From Mastigias papua (taxonomy: Eukaryota > Cnidaria > Scyphozoa > Rhizostomeae > Mastigiidae), in the NCBI GenBank assembly GCA_964019165.1, contig OZ025269.1, forward strand, positions 12,785,422-12,849,421: a stretch of 64,000 bases of DNA, in the 5' to 3' direction. Both the position numbers and the translations under genes were made by a program. This document shows positions 54,971 to 64,000 of this stretch, piece after piece. How positions within the stretch are numbered: the stretch's first letter is position 1; each line of letters starts with the position of its first letter. A model generated the notes under the pieces. The model did not search any database. It was given only the letters and a program-made list of their open reading frames with translations, and was not told the origin of the DNA.

Positions 54971-57885
54971 TTATTCAGAGTCACCATCTAAGGCTTCATC
55001 TTTGGCTGGAACATCAGACAGTAATACTGCTATCTGAAAACAAGAATAGAAATTCTAATATAAAAGAATATCAAAGGCAATATAAGAATTGTGGCCTAGG
55101 CTAAATGAATGAGCCAAAATACAATTATATCTTACTTTTCCTGCTGTCTATTTGTAATATTTCTTCAATGGATATTATCAATTGATACAAGTGATATTCT
55201 TGGAAAACACAAGAGTGATTGGTAAAATAACACTGTCATAAAAAATATTCCAAATAATCATTTCACCTTGGAGCAATGTCAGTATTTTCCCCCAAGGATG
55301 CTAAAAAGCATACTACTCACATGAATACTGATTGTGCAAGCTAGTGAGTCACAATTTGTAAAATGCACATCAATAGTTTCATTCAAATATAGGTTATATA
55401 GACAAGAATTTATATCATCATATAAAAATTACACATTTATAAGTAAACAAGATGATAGGACTTAGCCCCTATATAACTACTGATATAATATATTACTATT
55501 ACTATATGTCAGCATCAAATGGCCATCAAATTATGTGTAAACTTGGAGTATTGACACAAACCTCTTTCCCATCCACAACATGAGAACTTTGACTCAATGC
55601 ATTATCTGCAGAATTCTTGTCTTTGTAAACTACAAATCCAAATTTCTTTGATCTACCAGTGTTCATATCCTGAATATAAAGAAAATTTAAGGAAATATTC
55701 TTCCTAGTATTTATTGTTCAGGAAAAACACACAATTTTAAACTACTCTTCACAACTATTGGATATATTATGTAGACCACAAATTATGTTCTACAAGAGGA
55801 GACAGTGCAGTAGTATTCTCAGTAATATCTTGTCTATATCACTGATAAATGACCATAAAATATGATTAGTACTTGGTTTAGATGTATAACTTGAAGTGTG
55901 AAAATAGCAAAGACATGATATAATATAAAACAGGCAAGTGACTGTAGCACTGTAGCAAATGAAATGTGGAAATCATCATGGCATAAATCAGGAAAAATTA
56001 AGTCAAATGAGAATGCAAATGCTAAGTCAGAATATCAACTGTAGTGTGGTGTATGCACACAAGAATTCATACTAAGAAGACAATTCAAAGTGCCCTATCT
56101 ACTCAAAAAAATCCTTGGTCCACCAATTCAATTGTATATTCTTTTTGATCAAATTGGGGAAATACAATTCAAAACATAAAGCAAATTTTCTAAAGATAAC
56201 ATAAAATAGGCTTAAAAGCTATGAAGAGAATAAATAGCTTTGATGCTATTAAATGTTTGATGCAATTGACAATAACCAACAAATATACTGGGTAATCTTT
56301 TGGGAGAAACAAGTAAAAAATTCCCATACTCACAAATACTACTCTTGCTTCTTTCAATGCTCCAAATTGCTTAAAATGACTCCATAATGATTCTAAAAGT
56401 AGAATTAAAATGGAACCAAAACAATACTGGTTATGGATAAAAAATATGTGAAATGTCTGTTGGTACTACAGAACTTCACTTTAGCATGAAAAGGGGGAAA
56501 CATTCTTTTAGCATACTGAAAGCTTTTTTCATCTGACTCTCATCAGAGTATGAAACATCAGATAGTTACAAAAAGGAAAACTGGAAAACTGAAATATACA
56601 GCCAGATGCATGTACATGTGATATGATGAAAAATGCACCAAATAGATGCATTATTAATCATATCACATGTACCCAAATCTGGCTATATATTTCAGTTCAC
56701 CTTTTGGTCATTATCCAATGTTTCATTCTCTGATAAGAGTCAAATGAAAAAGCTCTCAGTACGCTACAGAATGTTAGAATGTTCCTGCTCTTCATGCTTT
56801 GATAAAACAATATCAGTAATCATTAGGATACCATTATTTCTATACAAGAAGAGATAGCTAAAATAACATGGGAATAGGGGTACTTTATATATAGGGGGCT
56901 GTAAACTGTTTCCCCAAGTCACTTATATTATATCTGGATGAGTTGTAGTCCAGGCTTTATTGAGCTATAGCTATTTTCAGAAAAAAAATATTGTCTTTTG
57001 CAAGAAATTGCCCAAATAGGACTGGATTTCTACCTAAGTAGGGAGAGGGTGCTACAGCACCAGTCCCAAGCATCCACTTCATACTCCTGGGTAATAGTAA
57101 ATCCTTGGAACTGATGTACACAATTCACAACATGTTGTTATACAGAAGAAGAAGAAAGAACGGCTGTTGTACGATATTGTATCTAATATTTTGTCACTTT
57201 CAGACAATCACAGTAACGAACGATGCCCTTTCCAGCGCTATTGCAGAATCGTACCTCTCCTAGAAATAGACATCCTACCCTAACATACTATACACCATTC
57301 GACAGCTCTCGGTGAGTGGATTACAATGATACACTCATTTACCCCATAGCTCAAATTTTCGAGGAGTTATCGAGGGGTAGCGGTTAGGGTTAGCGTTAGT
57401 GCTTAAATAGTACTAATAATCAAAATTTCGTCGATCTCTACTACTGTCAACATGATGCCAATGAAACAGATCGAATTCCAACACTTTGAGATGATTTAAA
57501 TTGGGGTAAATGAGGGTATCATTGTAATCTACTCATTGAGAGCTATCGCATGGTGTATAGTGTATGTTAGGGTATGATTCCTGTTTCTAGGAGAGGTACG
57601 ATTCTGCAAAAGCGCCGCCCTTTCCACTACAAACTACACAACCTATTATTTTCCTTTGCTCTTTTCTTGGACAATCAACTGTTCTATCTTGTATTTAACT
57701 CAAGGGAACATGTGAAATTAACACTATTCCTCAATTTCTAGTCGTAACTGTTTATGATAGTAATGCATGTACTGTACTGAAGCTTTAACTAATTTGCTAC
57801 ATAAGATATAATTACCACCGCAGGTTGTCCAAGGTAATCGTGCAACAAAAAGCTTGGTCAATGCAGGCTTTGCAACAGAAGCCAT
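54971..57885 (-). CDS. Single-RRM small protein, SLIRP-like (4 exons, complete)
   Basis: Exons 57885-57819, 56392-56334, 55669-55562 and 55033-54971, all with GT-AG introns and matching phases (1, 0, 0). The 98-residue product is one RNA recognition motif: RNP2 LFVARLPW at residues 12-19, helix ESLWSHFKQFG, RNP1 KKFGFVVY at 50-57, and a short acidic tail ending DGDSE. The LPWT after RNP2, the short total length and the lack of other domains resemble SLIRP, a mitochondrial RNA-binding partner of LRPPRC that stabilises mitochondrial mRNAs. The identification rests on those features only; another small RRM protein is possible. The stop overlaps an AATAAA. Intron 1 holds two mobile elements, which the intact exons tolerate. 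Confidence 0.8.
56450..56830. repeat. Penelope-associated fold-back element in intron 1
   Basis: About 380 bp. The left arm (ctgttggtactacagaactt ... aaactgaaatatacagcc) and right arm (ggctatatatttcagttcac ... cattctctgataagagtc) are inverted copies. The right arm matches 15345-15490, the 3' end of the Penelope-like element. Confidence 0.8.
57235..57616. mobile_element. 382-bp Mutator-like MITE in intron 1
   Basis: Flanked by a perfect 10-bp repeat, gccctttcca (57225-57234 and 57617-57626). TIRs of about 110 bp: gcgctattgcagaatcgtac on the left and ggcgcttttgcagaatcgta reversed on the right. TSD length and long TIRs fit Mutator-like elements. Its TIR sequence is unrelated to the element at 36927. 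Confidence 0.85.
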
Positions 57886-57986
57886 GATAGTAATTTTACT
57901 CCGCTACAAGACTCAGAGCCATACAACGAGCATCGTACTAGTGTCGTTGTTGTTGTTCACCATGCTCAGCGTGCTGTTGTTGTCCT

Positions 57987-59753
57987 ATACGGCTGTAAAG
58001 TTAGATCGAACGTGATTGGCCGAATAGCTCAGTCCTTAGTTACGTGGTAGCAACCGGCTGTCTCTGGAGAAGACTACTATGGTCTTGCACTGTACAAGAT
58101 TAGGGTAGAGTGTTTCTACCCTAATATTTCGTCAAATTGCTTAGCTATTATATTTATTCTTCCTTGGAAGCTCTTTATTTCAATAGTTTTTTCTATTTAT
58201 TATTTATTTTTGCGCTGCATAACTTCGACTCGTGCTTTGAAGTTCGACTGAGTTAGGCCATCTCCATAAACAAATCATTTTGTAACCATTCCAGTATTAT
58301 TTTATTTCTAATACATTCATTTAGGCATTCATTTAGTGCATGTTCATTACTTTCCCTTAAGTAGCAACTTACTGTGAACATTCCCCAACGATAATACTAA
58401 ACTAGGATTATGCGAACGTTTCCATTCCGTCGCATCTTGGCCTTTGTTCAGGCCAGTTTACATACCATCTTACCATCAACACCTTGCCATGTATATCCTA
58501 GTCCTTCCTCTTTATAGCTGTATTGTTTACATCGTCCTTTTTAAGTAGGCCGGATATAAAAGTATATTTTTATCCAACAGTTATAAACTAGTTAGGTAGT
58601 ATGAATTCCCACAGAGGAAAGGCATTAACACAAGCTACGCCTCCAAGACTTAAAACAGTCGTACTACTGAAAAGTCAGTCAGTTGTGTGGATCGCACATG
58701 TAGTCTAGTCTCAATTTCGTAAACAAAATACGAATGTGGTACTCATTTTCCACACATGAAACAGATGCTCCAGATCAGAAGGAAAACGACTTATCAAGTG
58801 AGCGAGTGAATTGAATATAGGGGTACTTAATCCAGTGTAGTGTAGAATTTCGTAACCGGTCAAGTTTTTGTATGAAAACATAGCTTTCTTAAATGTTCTG
58901 ATTGTCAGGTACGCTTGTTCAAGTTCTAATGCTACTTTGTTGAAATGATTGTTGTTTAAACTTAGTTATTTGATGTTCCCCTTCCCTATCTGGAGAGTCA
59001 AAACTCTCCATGTTGGTGGTTCATTCTTTATTGCTGTCCAGGAATATGGGAAAAGGGGTTCAGCGCATAAGAGATCAGAGGCCTCTGGAAACGGTGTTGA
59101 TCCTCTTTTGTATACGTTCATCTATCACACTTCCACGACGATTTGGGATAGGTATCGACCCGCTCTTTACTCTTTCTCTCCATGTCTCCAGGGGCATCAC
59201 TCTTACCACAGACAACTGGTCTTACGAGCAATACCTACTACACAAGTAAGATGTGGAAGGGGCATTGAATCCCTCCCCGCGTACTCTCACTATCCAGGAC
59301 CGCTTCGTATGGTGTTCAGATGGGTATTGGAAAATAATTCGGTAGATGTAGCTAAGTGATAAATTGCAACCAAAATACAGGACAAGTTTTTGGCTGTTTG
59401 TAACGATGACAATAAAGAAGTCCCTAAAGTTGCTGTGATTTATATTCAAGGGCATGATATCCCGTAGGCCTACGCTACACAAATCGTGGAATCAACATTC
59501 GTAGGCATTAAAAATAAGGAAAAAACAGGTCTAAATACCAAAAGGTGACGTCAAAACGACTATCAAAACAGATAAAATCAAATGTTGGCTCTGAGTTCAC
59601 AAAATAGCTTGATAAAAGCGATCTTCCATAGACTCATAAAACGGAACATCCACGTACACAACACATCACACTTGAATGTAGGTCGGTTGCTACCACGTAA
59701 CTAAGGACTGAGCTATTCGACCAATCACGTTCGATCTCACTTTACAGCCGTAT
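57987..59753. mobile_element. Possible 1.77-kb TIR element upstream of the RRM gene
   Basis: A 70-bp sequence at 57987-58056 (atacggctgtaaagttagat ...) recurs inverted at 59684-59753 with two mismatches by my count. No target duplication was found and the interior ORFs (for example 58949-59359) are not recognised. The near arm begins 102 bp upstream of the RRM start codon and includes gattggccgaat, an inverted CCAAT box. Confidence 0.5.
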
Positions 59754-59887
59754 TCCAAGGCTAGTATAAGGCCTGGTTGGCTCGTACGGCTTTTGTCAAA
59801 AGTTCCCTGATTTTTCTAATACTTGTTACATTTTCCCTGCCTAATATAATTAATTCAAGCACACATACATACATACGTATATGCATA

Positions 59888-60249
59888 GGGAACATTCAGA
59901 AATTACGTAACGGAACAATTGCCAACCACCCCCTATGAAACGGCCTGTCACACTCAAGTTGATACCCCTCTTTGTTTCGTAACAATCGGGCATGAACCCC
60001 CCACGCTCCACAACACCATCCTCATATTTTTTAAAAGAACATACTCTGGAAGAACTTTAATTCAATTCTCAAATTCGCTGAAATTTTAGAATGAATGATG
60101 ACAGACAATACAAGACTCAAGCTCCATAAGGTCTTAAGCTCTTTGGTTATTTGAGCATTTCTAAAATCCCTATATTTTCATAACAGTTTCTCACAAAAAT
60201 GGCACATACCCACCCATCCCCTATCGTTGCGTACTTTTTGAATGGGCTC
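59888..60249. mobile_element. 362-bp TIR element (TA target)
   Basis: Ends read gggaacattcagaaattacg and, reversed, gagcccattcaaaaagtacg, both continuing (t/c)aacg, flanked by TA. It resembles the widespread CATTCAnAAAnTACGnAACG invertebrate MITE ends. Non-autonomous. Confidence 0.65.
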
Positions 60250-60298
60250 TATATATGAGAAATTCCATGTCATATCATCCAAGCAATGTAACCACCCA

Positions 60299-60597
60299 CA
60301 GGCGAGCAACTAGGAATTTTTGAGGGCAGGGGTCTAATTAGCAACACAGGGAACAGTAAACACTCTCTAAAGAGATTGCATCCTGAACTAATATTTGTCA
60401 GATTTAGAAACAAAAGAAATTGTACGGGAAGTTTTAGGATTTAGTTACTTTCATGTGTAACAAGCACTATAAGTGCTTCTACGTAACAAAAATACAATAG
60501 ACGATTTCAAAATTCTCCAGGAAAAGGGAAATTGTTCCTTTTAGAGGAAAGGGCAGAGCTCTAGACCCCCAGGACCCATTCCATAGTTGCGCACCTG
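60299..60597. mobile_element. Possible TIR element, diverged
   Basis: caggcgagcaactaggaatt at the left and, reversed, caggtgcgcaactatggaat at the right, both running into a G-rich gggtct. No matching target duplication was found, so boundaries are tentative. Confidence 0.4.
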
Positions 60598-60599
60598 AT

Positions 60600-61060
60600 C
60601 TGTCGCCAATTTCTTTGAAATTTTATTCTGATGTAGCTATGATGTACTTGAAGCCACACTATGTACATAAGTAAAACATAGAGAAATTCAAGCATATACT
60701 TTCTTTTGTTAAGGTTTCGGATACAATTGGACCTCATATCTCCTGTTTGCAGTACTATTTTGAAAAGGGAGGCTATAAAGTTTTAGAAAAATCCTTCTGC
60801 TACATGGAAATGTAGAAAGCTGCTAGGAAAATAGAAATACCGCGTGCAATACCAGCTTTATGTGTGAGGTGCTTTTTTATACAGCAAAAGCCTATGACGC
60901 CATCTTTGTTTCTAACACTGATCAGAAATGATTTTCTTTTCACTTTCTATGACTGGCAAAGCTGGAAGCAAATGAGCTGATTGGCTCAAAATATTCCCCT
61001 CCTTACTATCAAGCCGCGCCGTAGTTCTATTGTCGCTTAATGCATCCGTCGTTGTTGTAA
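60600..61060. other. Non-coding stretch, nothing recognised
   Basis: It ends in a slightly GC-richer patch (ccgcgccgtag, about 61013-61024) with an inverted CCAAT (gattgg, 60979) ahead of the ATG at 61074. Confidence 0.3.
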
Positions 61061-61073
61061 GTCAGTAGATGCG

Positions 61074-61141
61074 ATGGATGATCTTTATATCCCAACAGTT
61101 ATCATCATGAGTGACGAGAAAGTTCTGAAGGCGGCTTGCAA
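61074..61141 (+). CDS. Possible first coding exon of a plus-strand gene
   Basis: ATG at 61074 opens MDDLYIPTVIIMSDEKVLKA, then AC, and reaches a possible donor gcaa|gtatga. The frame itself stops soon after at 61154. Upstream composition would suit a promoter. No second exon could be proven; an open piece at 62815-62900 is a candidate but overlaps the SINE repeat. Low confidence. Confidence 0.25.
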
Positions 61142-61159
61142 GTATGATTATTAAGACCT

Positions 61160-62755
61160 ACTCGCACTGACTTGCATTGACTCGAGTGACCTGTGAAACC
61201 TGTCCCTTCTTATGTGCGCTGTGTGTTGAACCTTGCTCTGGCCTAAAATTTGCCTCTTTTCAAATGGTCAGCTTCAAGGGTAATGGGCAAATGAATGTTT
61301 ATAGCGGAAAATTTCATATGTAATTTATACACTTACATTGCTTGGACTACTTAAACATGGATATTTTGAAAACCGTGGAGTCATTGATCAATTCGAACGA
61401 CCTGGAAGGCCATACATATTTTTCCACGATGGGGCCACTGATTAGAGGATGGGCCTGGCAAGATTTCTCAAGCTAAGCCTAGGCTGGTAAACTCCAATCA
61501 AATAATGGAACTCCCCAAGATTCGGCTGCATGCAATTTCACACTCACCAACTGACTGAAACTAAGTGAGGTATTTATTTCTATTTACTAGCATGTAATCA
61601 AGCTTTAATCTTTACCAAGTTATAAGGCAGGGACTGCAAATTCACTTCAACAGATACTAGACTTGTATTGTGCATGAAGAACTGGGATAAGATTGCAATT
61701 CTAAGTGCTCAACTGGAGGGAGGCTTTTATGATGAAATGAAGACCTGAATACTCCTAGCACTATGTTTGAAGTGGAAGTTATGTAAAGGAGTACTGTTGG
61801 TAGCTTAAGATGTAAATATTTCTTATTGACTCTGTATGAAATCCTAGTGTAGCTATTTTTAAAGTATGTTATATCAGTATCCGAAAATGGTATACCATTT
61901 GTATAGTTCAGTCAACCAGAGTAACTGATTTAACTTCTGTCATTACAGTTGCCACTCAGGTCTCATATATGCACAAATGTTAGTGGTTGTCTGGCTTTAG
62001 TTGAAGTGGTTCAGTGTTAACGTCACAAGTTTTGTATGGATCAATACAACGAAAGTAGCCATACTTACCAAATGAAAACCTTACTTTAGTAACTACAGTT
62101 GTCTTCTTACTTACGCTTATCTAGAGTAATATGCAATCTACCCCCACTTGATTTGTCTATTCCTCATCAATAGTGGAACAAGGGGCCTTTCAACAATTAT
62201 GCTCTGTGAATATGTTGCCCTTAGTGCAGTGTAGATGATCTATAGATGATCTATCAAATAGATTTGATAATGGCTAGAAGATTATGGATAATTGCAACAA
62301 ATGAAACCTGAAGAGATTGTGATACACGAAGGAGGTTTCATCCTTTTTCTGTATTTGGTATAAGGGGATTTTCCATCACATCACTTTTCCCCCAATACAC
62401 AAGAATGGCCCCTTTTAGCAAAAATTATTAGAAGTGCAATTTCCAAAATACCTAAACTGCAAAAAGGCAGTAGTAGAATGGCTGTCCTAGATATTGATAA
62501 GGATAACGAGTTAAATACACCCCATTAAATTGAAACTTGGATTAAAATACTGGAAGTTTATTTGAGGCACAGGCGACCAATAGTCGTGCCCATTTAAAGG
62601 TTTAATCTCGCAATTTGCTCAATAAGTGGAAACCTGTAAATGTGTAGGTTAAATGTGATATTGAAGTTATAGTTTTCTTGTGCCTTTTGTCTTCCATGTC
62701 TATGTGTTCTGATAGGTAGTAGGCCAAAGCCATATTAATCAGTAATCAGGTTTGA
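61160..62755. other. Non-coding stretch, nothing recognised
   Basis: AT-rich; a short atgatctatagatgatctat duplication lies at about 62228-62250. Confidence 0.35.
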
Positions 62756-62762
62756 TTCACGT

Positions 62763-62855
62763 TGGCGGTAAGTTTTAATTTTCTCTTGATTTTTCTGATA
62801 AAAATAATGTTCCAGTCTGCACTGAAAAAGGAGAAATTCTGGTTACTCGCAAGCT
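62763..62855 (+). repeat. 5'-truncated SINE copy
   Basis: ggcggtaagttttaattttc ... tgcactgaaaaaggagaaat ... ttactcgcaagc, matching the body of the SINE at 62939-63075 in direct orientation; the tRNA-like head is missing. Confidence 0.6.
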
Positions 62856-62938
62856 ACCGAGTTCATATGTAGAACTGCTTGAAGAGGAGAATGCTGAGAG
62901 TAACCATAAAGGTATTAAAATTGGGAGAGTTAACACAA

Positions 62939-63075
62939 GCCTCTATGGTCTAGTGGTCAAGACGCTTACCCGGAAAGGAGGAGACCCGGGTTCCTTTCCC
63001 GTAGGTGGTAAGTTGTAATAATAGTGCCCCAGAATGCACTGAAAAAGAAGAAATCCTGGTTACTCGCAAGCAACT
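62939..63075 (+). mobile_element. tRNA-derived SINE
   Basis: The head (62939-63009) resembles a tRNA gene: A box tggtctagtgg near position 8, B box gggttcctttccc near the end, and partial acceptor pairing. The cloverleaf is imperfect, so it is not called a tRNA. The body (63010-63075) repeats the segment at 62763-62855. Confidence 0.6.
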
Positions 63076-63079
63076 TCAA

Positions 63080-64000
63080 TTCGGTAGAGAGGGTTGGCTC
63101 TCCTTAGTGAACAATACCTCTTCCTTATAAACAGCAACTTAGCAACACTTGCTAATTTGCAGCCTGTGGTTAGACATTTATGAAGCAAAGAATGATAATC
63201 TAGCGGCTATATCATTAATTTTTCTTTCTAGAATTCCTTATTGTTATCTCGATGTTTTCCATTATCTCATGAGTGCAATTAACAACCTGATATAGACGAG
63301 CCTCTGTAGCATCGTTTGACTGTCTCCTCTATAGGACTACAAATTATGTGGAGATTTAAAAACAAAAAAGGTAAAGTAATTAAATAAGTTCAGTATGAAA
63401 CTCCTGTTTTATATTACATTTATATTATATTGTCTCCAGGAGCAATAGACTTTCATACTCTGCAGTCATTTCATACAGTTGTTTGTTGGCTGTAGTTCTG
63501 AGTGCTAACAAAATCACGTTAAGATGAAAAGCAGAACATCTTTCTTCTGTGATATTAGAACCAACTTCTATATTCTGAGAATATCATAACCTCCACACCA
63601 CTACAATACATAAAATTAAGGCATATGTCACTCACAATACAGTACAACCATGACACTGTGTTGGACAGTCAATCGCATTTATTCTTTGTATAAGGAGCAC
63701 AGTAGAAGACTTAGTTGTAAAAGTCCCATATTTATGGACCTTCTTGACCACATTTTAGTAATAAAAGTTCTTTGATTTTTCCCAAGGTCTAGCTGCATAT
63801 GTCATGCTATCGACATTGAAAATGTTTAGTGTTAAGCCAGGGCACTTTGTACACTGCAAGTTCAACCTCAACCGGGCTACGGACCACTCGCTACACCAAG
63901 GGTTAGGCATAATTCATGAGCATTTGACGTCTTAAGTCTCAATTATTTGCAGTGGTAAAAATATTTGAAATTGAAAACTTCCTTATAGAATTTGTCTTTA
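63080..64000. other. Non-coding stretch, nothing recognised
   Basis: Terminal part of the window, with chance ORFs only. Confidence 0.35.

Noticed and set aside
58949..59359. 136-codon plus-strand ORF
   Set aside because: It starts with a non-ATG codon, has no domain-like features and is overlapped by other equally open frames.
62939..63009. Genuine tRNA gene
   Set aside because: A and B boxes are present but acceptor and anticodon stems pair poorly and a SINE-like body follows, repeated upstream.

Overview
The window is eukaryotic, from an animal. Genes are split by GT-AG introns, the extracellular modules (PAN/Apple-like, EGF, WSC) sit on phase-1 symmetric exons, and the sequence is AT-rich and crowded with metazoan transposon families (LINEs, Penelope-like elements, Ty3/gypsy, hAT, PIF/Harbinger, Tc1/mariner-type and Mutator-like MITEs). 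The style of the LINE, Penelope and PAN/EGF/WSC sequences suggests a marine invertebrate, perhaps an anthozoan cnidarian; that placement is inference only. I saw no bacterial gene, CRISPR array or rRNA.

Layout. 1-7.7 kb and 15.6-19.6 kb are diverged copies of one intronic/exonic unit, each ending in a minus-strand WSC exon; a third, partial copy lies at 1-0.6 kb. Copy B carries a young LINE insertion that copy C lacks. 7.7-15.5 kb holds a degenerate minisatellite, a long minus-strand LINE RT reading frame, a separate minus-strand signal-peptide/PAN-like first exon and a broken Penelope-like element. 18.9-30.2 kb is a minus-strand secreted-protein gene: signal peptide and PAN-like exon, a cysteine-rich exon, four EGF exons and a WSC exon, with all splice phases compatible. 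Its introns hold (TA)n tracts, a perfect 618-bp palindrome, a decayed gypsy element and small TIR elements.

31-38 kb has no convincing gene but contains LINE fragments and two TIR elements. 38.6-44.0 kb is a structurally complete Ty3/gypsy retrotransposon: two identical 236-bp LTRs, a 4-bp target duplication, PBS, polypurine tract and an uninterrupted 1540-codon Gag-Pol. 44-46 kb has two plus-strand ORFs of unknown function. 48.4-49.6 kb is a Penelope fragment between inverted arms. 50.7-51.4 kb is a Harbinger-type element that keeps only a MADF-like gene, and 53.6-54.5 kb is a hAT-type non-autonomous element with a perfect 8-bp TSD. 55.0-57.9 kb is an intact four-exon, minus-strand gene for a 98-residue single-RRM protein resembling SLIRP. 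The last 6 kb is mostly non-coding, with small TIR elements, a 70-bp inverted repeat pair and a tRNA-derived SINE.

Two unrelated host loci are therefore visible: a tandemly duplicating secreted PAN/EGF/WSC gene family and a housekeeping-type RRM gene. The rest is mainly mobile DNA of several ages. I found no convincing new multi-gene system. The most unusual structures are the palindrome, the Penelope-related fold-back family, the MADF-only Harbinger element and the filled/empty insertion sites between the duplicated units.
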